From an uncultured Granulosicoccaceae bacterium (GTDB taxonomy: Bacteria; Pseudomonadota; Gammaproteobacteria; CALCKW01): 19,526 bases of DNA. Made by a program: the position numbers and the translations under genes. Position 1 is the first letter of the stretch; each line of letters opens with the position of its first letter. The stretch covers positions 1 to 19,526 of the forward strand of contig CALDHJ010000025.1 in the NCBI GenBank assembly GCA_937941555.1, written 5' to 3'. This document shows, piece after piece, positions 16,132 to 19,526 of the stretch. The notes under the pieces were generated by a model. It was given only the letters and a program-made list of their open reading frames with translations, was not told the DNA's origin and did no database searches.

Positions 16132-17450
16132 GCGCTGGCAGGGCCGGACTGTCTTTGCAGTAGAGCATAATAAAAGCCGTCGCACCCCATTTCACCCGGC
16201 AAGATCTGCCACCCCACCGAAACGGGCCGACCAACGGGCAGCGAGACCGTCCCCGCAGTCGCATCTGCTGTGCGCTCAAGGAAAGCGGCAACCTGCTCCT
16301 CATTTTCAAGGCGCGTGATCGAGCAGGTGGCATAGAGCAGGCGCCCACCGGGCTTCAACACCGACCACAGCGCGTCGAGCAGGCTCGATTGCAGAGCAGC
16401 CAGGGGTTCCAGATCATCGGCGCGGCGCAGCGATTTGATATCCGGATGACGCCGGATCACACCCAGCGCGCTACAGGGTGCATCGAGCAATATCGCGTCG
16501 AACAACTCCCCGTCCCACCAGTCAGACACAGACGCGGCGTCCGCCACGACTCCCCGCACACCGTCGTACTGCAAGCGCGCCAGGTTGCCGTGCACGCGTT
16601 CGAGCCGCTGCGCATCAGCGTCGATCACGGTCAGCCGCTCAGGTGTCGCGCCCTGTTCAAGCAGGTGGCCGGTCTTGCCGCCGGGTGCCGCGCAGGCGTC
16701 CAGCACCCGCTCTGGCGGTTGCGGAGCAAGCAAGGCGGCGGCGAACTGGGCCGCACTGTCCTGCACCGAGCAATCGCCCTGCGCGAAGCCCGGCAAATCC
16801 GACACATCACAAGGCGCGGCCAATTGCAGGTCGGCCCGGCCCGGCCCCGGCTGCGCGTCAATCCCCGCCGCAGCGAGACGCCCATGGTATTCGTCGCGGC
16901 CCAACCGCGCGGCAACGCGCAGTGTCATTGGCGCACGTGCATTGCTCGCATCGAGCAAGGCGGGTGCGTCCTCGGGCCAGTCCACGCCAAGGCGCTGGGC
17001 TATCCACGGCGGAAACGCCGCTGCGAGCGCGGCGTCGCGATCGACGCTCGCAAGCATGGCCTCACGTTCGCGCAAAAAACGGCGCAACACCGCGTTGACT
17101 ACGCCGCGCAGTGCGCCGTGCCCGAAGTCCTGAACGAGCGTCACAGCCGAGTCGACCACGGCATGGGGGGCGCCATCGAGGTACTCGAGCTCGGTCAGGG
17201 CCAGCAGTATCACGGTGCGCGCTCGCGCATCCCGGCGGCGAAAGGGTTTCTGCACAAGGCGATCAACCACGGCTTCGAGCCGGAATCGCCAGCGACAGGC
17301 GGCGTAACACAGCGCTCGGCACCGCGCCCGCCCCCGCTCTTCGAGCGTGGGCTGTTCCAGCAGCGCGGACAGCGAGCGCCCTTCATTGAAGACAGCGTGT
17401 AGGGCTAGGCAGGCCTGTCGGCGCACCGGGTCCGCCGGGTTTCGCTTCAC
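16128..17450 (-). CDS. rsmB: 16S rRNA (cytosine-967 C5)-methyltransferase RsmB
   Basis: Cytoplasmic enzyme that methylates C967 of 16S rRNA with S-adenosylmethionine. The 440-residue protein has the N-terminal NusB-like RNA-binding domain (about 1-135, with HAVVDSAVTLVQDFG and GVVNAVLRRF). The C-terminal methyltransferase has the SAM site DACAAPGGKTGHLLE (251-265), the catalytic motif DAPCSALGVIRRHPDIK with C326 and the second cysteine C376 in YATCS, the pair expected of the RNA m5C family. The start is GTG at 17450, overlapping the fmt stop as GTGA; the gene ends with the same four-base overlap into the DUF4390 gene. Confidence 0.96.
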   Translation of the reverse strand: MKRNPADPVRRQACLALHAVFNEGRSLSALLEQPTLEERGRARCRALCYAACRWRFRLEAVVDRLVQKPFRRRDARARTVILLALTELEYLDGAPHAVVDSAVTLVQDFGHGALRGVVNAVLRRFLREREAMLASVDRDAALAAAFPPWIAQRLGVDWPEDAPALLDASNARAPMTLRVAARLGRDEYHGRLAAAGIDAQPGPGRADLQLAAPCDVSDLPGFAQGDCSVQDSAAQFAAALLAPQPPERVLDACAAPGGKTGHLLEQGATPERLTVIDADAQRLERVHGNLARLQYDGVRGVVADAASVSDWWDGELFDAILLDAPCSALGVIRRHPDIKSLRRADDLEPLAALQSSLLDALWSVLKPGGRLLYATCSITRLENEEQVAAFLERTADATAGTVSLPVGRPVSVGWQILPGEMGCDGFYYALLQRQSGPASA

Positions 17451-18397
17451 GTCAAGATCTGTCCGAGCAGCGAATGGCCGTTGAGAAAATCAGCGCTGCA
17501 GACCCGCCGTTTGCCGGGAAGCTGGAGCTCGCTGACGACCAAGCGACCTGAACCCGCCTGCACGACGATTCCGGCAGCGGACTCGGCGATAACCGTGCCG
17601 GGCATCGATGTGCCGGGTGTCGCACCATCTGCAAGCCCCTCAGCGGACGCAGCCTGTGCGTTCCACAGCCGAAGAGTCCCCCCGTCCAAGCCACACTGAG
17701 CCACCGGCCAGGGATTGAAGGCGCGAACCTGTCGAGCGATCTCGACAGCGCAACGCCGCCAGTCGATCTGCGCCTCGGACTTGTCCAACTTATGGGCGTA
17801 GCAACTGAGCGAATCGTCCTGCGGCGTCGGTCGCTGCTCGCCCGCCACCACGACCGGTAGTGTGTCGACCAGCAGTTCGGCACCGGCCCGCGCCAGCGTA
17901 TCGTGAAGCTGGGCTGTGGTGGTGTCGTCGGCGATATCGCAGTGCCAGCGCGACCAGACATCACCGGTGTCGAGCCCGGCCGCCATCTGCATCACACAGA
18001 CACCGGTCTCGGTGTCGCCGGCGAGCAGCGCGCGGTGAATGGGCGCAGCGCCCCGCCAACGCGGTAGCAGGGAGGCGTGTACGTTGAGGCACCCCAGACG
18101 CGGCATGTCGAGCACCGCTTGCGGCAGCAACAGCCCGTAGGCCACCACCACCATGACGTCCGCTTCGAATGCCGCAAGCTCGTTTTGCGCGGCACTGTCG
18201 CGCAGACTCGACGGCTGGCAGACCGGCACACCCGACTCGACGGCGACCCGTTTGACCGGTCCGGGCTGCGCCTTGCGGCCACGACCAGCCGGGCGATCAG
18301 GCTGCGTGTAGCAGGCCACGACCTCGTGCGCGCTGCCGATCAGAGCCTCGAGCGTCGGCACCGCGAAATCCGGCGTCCCCGCAAAAACAACTCGCAT
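17447..18397 (-). CDS. fmt: Methionyl-tRNA formyltransferase
   Basis: Cytoplasmic enzyme that formylates initiator Met-tRNA with 10-formyl-tetrahydrofolate. The 316-residue protein starts MRVVFAGTPDFAVP, the family signature. It carries the catalytic trio N105, H107 (LNVHASLLPRWRGAAPI) and D143 (AGLDTGD), close to N106, H108 and D144 of the E. coli enzyme. The C-terminal tRNA-binding domain is present (about 205-316, with AFNPWP). It starts four bases after the def stop and overlaps rsmB by four. Confidence 0.97.
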   Translation of the reverse strand: MRVVFAGTPDFAVPTLEALIGSAHEVVACYTQPDRPAGRGRKAQPGPVKRVAVESGVPVCQPSSLRDSAAQNELAAFEADVMVVVAYGLLLPQAVLDMPRLGCLNVHASLLPRWRGAAPIHRALLAGDTETGVCVMQMAAGLDTGDVWSRWHCDIADDTTTAQLHDTLARAGAELLVDTLPVVVAGEQRPTPQDDSLSCYAHKLDKSEAQIDWRRCAVEIARQVRAFNPWPVAQCGLDGGTLRLWNAQAASAEGLADGATPGTSMPGTVIAESAAGIVVQAGSGRLVVSELQLPGKRRVCSADFLNGHSLLGQILT

Positions 18398-18401
18398 GCG
18401 A

Positions 18402-18905
18402 TCAGTTCGCGCTGCGATGATGTTTTTCCATCTTCTTGACGATGCGATTGCGTTTCAGCGGTGAGAGGTAATCGAGAAAAAGCTTGCCGTCGAGGTGATC
18501 GATCTCGTGCTGGATGCACGCCGCCAGCAAACCGTCAGCCTCCCGCTCGAAGGGCTTGCCGTCCCGGTCGAGGGCCTTGACGGTCACCGACGCCGCGCGC
18601 GTGATGTCTTCAAAGATTCCGGGAATCGACAGGCACCCCTCCTGCATCACCTTCTCGCCCTCTCGGGCAACCAATTCGGGGTTGATCAGGACGATAGCGT
18701 CGGATTTGTCCTCGGACAGATCCATCACCACAACCCGTTTGTGTACGTTCACTTGCGTGGCAGCCAGACCGATGCCCGGGGCGTTGTACATGGTGTCAAA
18801 CATGTCATCGACCAGGGCCCGTGTGGCGTCATCAACCTCTGTAACGGGTCGCGCAACCTTTCGGAGCCTGGAATCGGGAACGGTCAGGATGTCGAGAAGC
18901 GCCAT
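18402..18905 (-). CDS. def: Peptide deformylase
   Basis: Metalloenzyme that removes the formyl group from the first methionine of new proteins. The 167-residue protein has all three family motifs: GIGLAATQ (44-51), EGCLSIP (89-95, metal ligand C91) and QHEIDHLDG (132-140, ligands H133 and H137, catalytic E134). Numbering is one less than in E. coli Def, and the length is normal. The ATG at 18905 ([15 protein letters not shown]) matches the usual start; readings further upstream are not credible. It is the first gene of the ten-gene minus-strand cluster. Confidence 0.97.
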   Translation of the reverse strand: MALLDILTVPDSRLRKVARPVTEVDDATRALVDDMFDTMYNAPGIGLAATQVNVHKRVVVMDLSEDKSDAIVLINPELVAREGEKVMQEGCLSIPGIFEDITRAASVTVKALDRDGKPFEREADGLLAACIQHEIDHLDGKLFLDYLSPLKRNRIVKKMEKHHRSAN

Positions 18906-18997
18906 GGGACTACCAATTTGGACGAATACGGAAATCAGGCATCGCATTTGCGAGGCAATTGGGCAGTAACCCGATTGCGGGTGCCAGCCAGCCGCGC

Positions 18998-19028
18998 ATT
19001 GTATCGCGCGTGCAGGGCACTGCATAAA
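18998..19028. promoter_or_regulatory. Candidate divergent promoters of def and the LysM gene sharing ATTGTAT
   Basis: On the minus strand TACAAT (18998-19003) is a good -10 element for the def cluster, with only a weak -35 (TTATGC, 18-base spacing); the leader would be about 85 bases. On the plus strand the overlapping TTGTAT (18999-19004) stands 18 bases before CATAAA (19023-19028), a possible weak promoter for the LysM gene. If both are real they would compete. Confidence 0.35.
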
Positions 19029-19056
19029 TTCAACACTGCAGGATCTCAGAAATCGC

Positions 19057-19526
19057 ATGGCCACACTCACGCATAAACAGGGCTGCAGCCCTGCCAAGGC
19101 AAACGCCACGTGGAATCGCTTCACGCTCGCGGCTGTCACCGCCCTTGTCCTCGGACTCACCGGTTGTGCCGCATGGGAGACGGCGGAAGATGACACCGTC
19201 GCCAACCTGCCGAGCGCTGAAGACATTGCGATTGTCACCGCACCCGCGCCGGAGTCCGACCTGCCGCGTACGGCGGCACTCAAACGCCGGGACGTCATCA
19301 CGCTGCGCGACGACGCGCCGCTGAGCTATACGGTCAAGCAGCACGACACACTTTGGGACATCGCAGCGCACTTCCTTGAAGACGCCTACACCTGGCCGGA
19401 AATCTGGCACCAGAACCCGGACATTGCCGACCCCCACCTGATTTTCCCGGGTGACCAGATCTCGCTCGTGATGGTCGACGGCAAGCCGGTTCTGTCAATC
19501 AACCGCGGCAAGCGCGGCAACGACGT
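19057..19526 (+). CDS. LysM-domain lipoprotein (3' end cut by window)
   Basis: Probable envelope lipoprotein that binds peptidoglycan. About 156 codons are visible. A signal sequence (core [16 protein letters not shown]) ends in a lipobox with C37 as the lipid-modified residue. After a linker rich in acidic residues and proline comes one LysM domain at about 91-137: [17 protein letters not shown], then [21 protein letters not shown]. Divergent LysM protein genes next to def are known in gammaproteobacteria such as Pseudomonas, which supports the call. The rest of the protein lies to the right of the window, so further domains cannot be judged. The ATG at 19057 is the only credible start; its ribosome site (AGGAT) is distant. 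Confidence 0.88.
   Translation, partial: MATLTHKQGCSPAKANATWNRFTLAAVTALVLGLTGCAAWETAEDDTVANLPSAEDIAIVTAPAPESDLPRTAALKRRDVITLRDDAPLSYTVKQHDTLWDIAAHFLEDAYTWPEIWHQNPDIADPHLIFPGDQISLVMVDGKPVLSINRGKRGND
19078..19093. repeat. 16-base perfect palindrome inside the LysM gene start
   Basis: CAGGGCTGCAGCCCTG is its own reverse complement. It overlaps codons 8-13 of the LysM gene, ahead of the hydrophobic part of the signal peptide. It could form a protein-binding site or a small mRNA structure near the start codon, or be chance. Confidence 0.3.

Noticed and set aside
16389..17402. Plus-strand open frame of 337 codons opposite rsmB
   Set aside because: Antisense to RsmB with both catalytic cysteines present; no signature of its own.

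Overview
The window is a piece of a GC-rich proteobacterial chromosome, most likely a marine or environmental gammaproteobacterium. The main reason is the gene order LysM protein / def-fmt-rsmB-DUF4390-ntrY-ntrX-trkA-trkH, which resembles the Pseudomonas-type order around def, fmt, rsmB and trkA. The left part carries a quaternary-amine demethylation module of a kind common in marine proteobacteria. The genus cannot be fixed from the sequence. No tRNA, rRNA, CRISPR array, insertion sequence or phage gene was seen, and no gene-free stretch exceeds about 235 bases.

Left region (1-6771). A threonine synthase gene (thrC) enters from the left edge on the minus strand and is cut there. Divergent from it is an 848-residue fusion of a covalent-flavin oxidase and a GcvT folate domain, of the dimethylglycine/sarcosine dehydrogenase type. 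It converges on a LuxR-type regulator gene, which is in turn divergent from a non-pyrrolysine MttB-family methyltransferase. A plausible but unproven reading is a regulated catabolic unit: MttB removes one methyl from a quaternary amine such as glycine betaine, and the flavoprotein strips the next methyl onto tetrahydrofolate. No corrinoid protein lies in the window.

Middle (6772-7543). After a probable terminator there is an orphan small gene. Its zero frame stops just after a run of ten A residues, while the -1 frame continues into a proline-rich stretch and a C-terminal membrane helix. This is either a slippage-expressed membrane protein, a phase-variable gene, or a one-base homopolymer error. 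A TGACCG-N5-CGGTCA palindrome lies just upstream.

Right region (18905 down to 7544, minus strand). Ten genes are packed with overlaps or gaps of 30 bases or less: def, fmt, rsmB, a secreted DUF4390 protein, ntrY-like kinase, ntrX-like regulator, trkA, trkH, a small SAM methyltransferase and an LpxL-type acyltransferase. They link N-terminal formyl-methionine handling and 16S rRNA methylation with a membrane-stress-type two-component system, potassium uptake and envelope lipid acylation. The NtrX-like regulator has a visibly decayed AAA+ ATPase domain (P-loop, GAFTGA loop and Walker B all altered). Divergent from def, at the right edge, is the start of a LysM lipoprotein gene cut by the window end.
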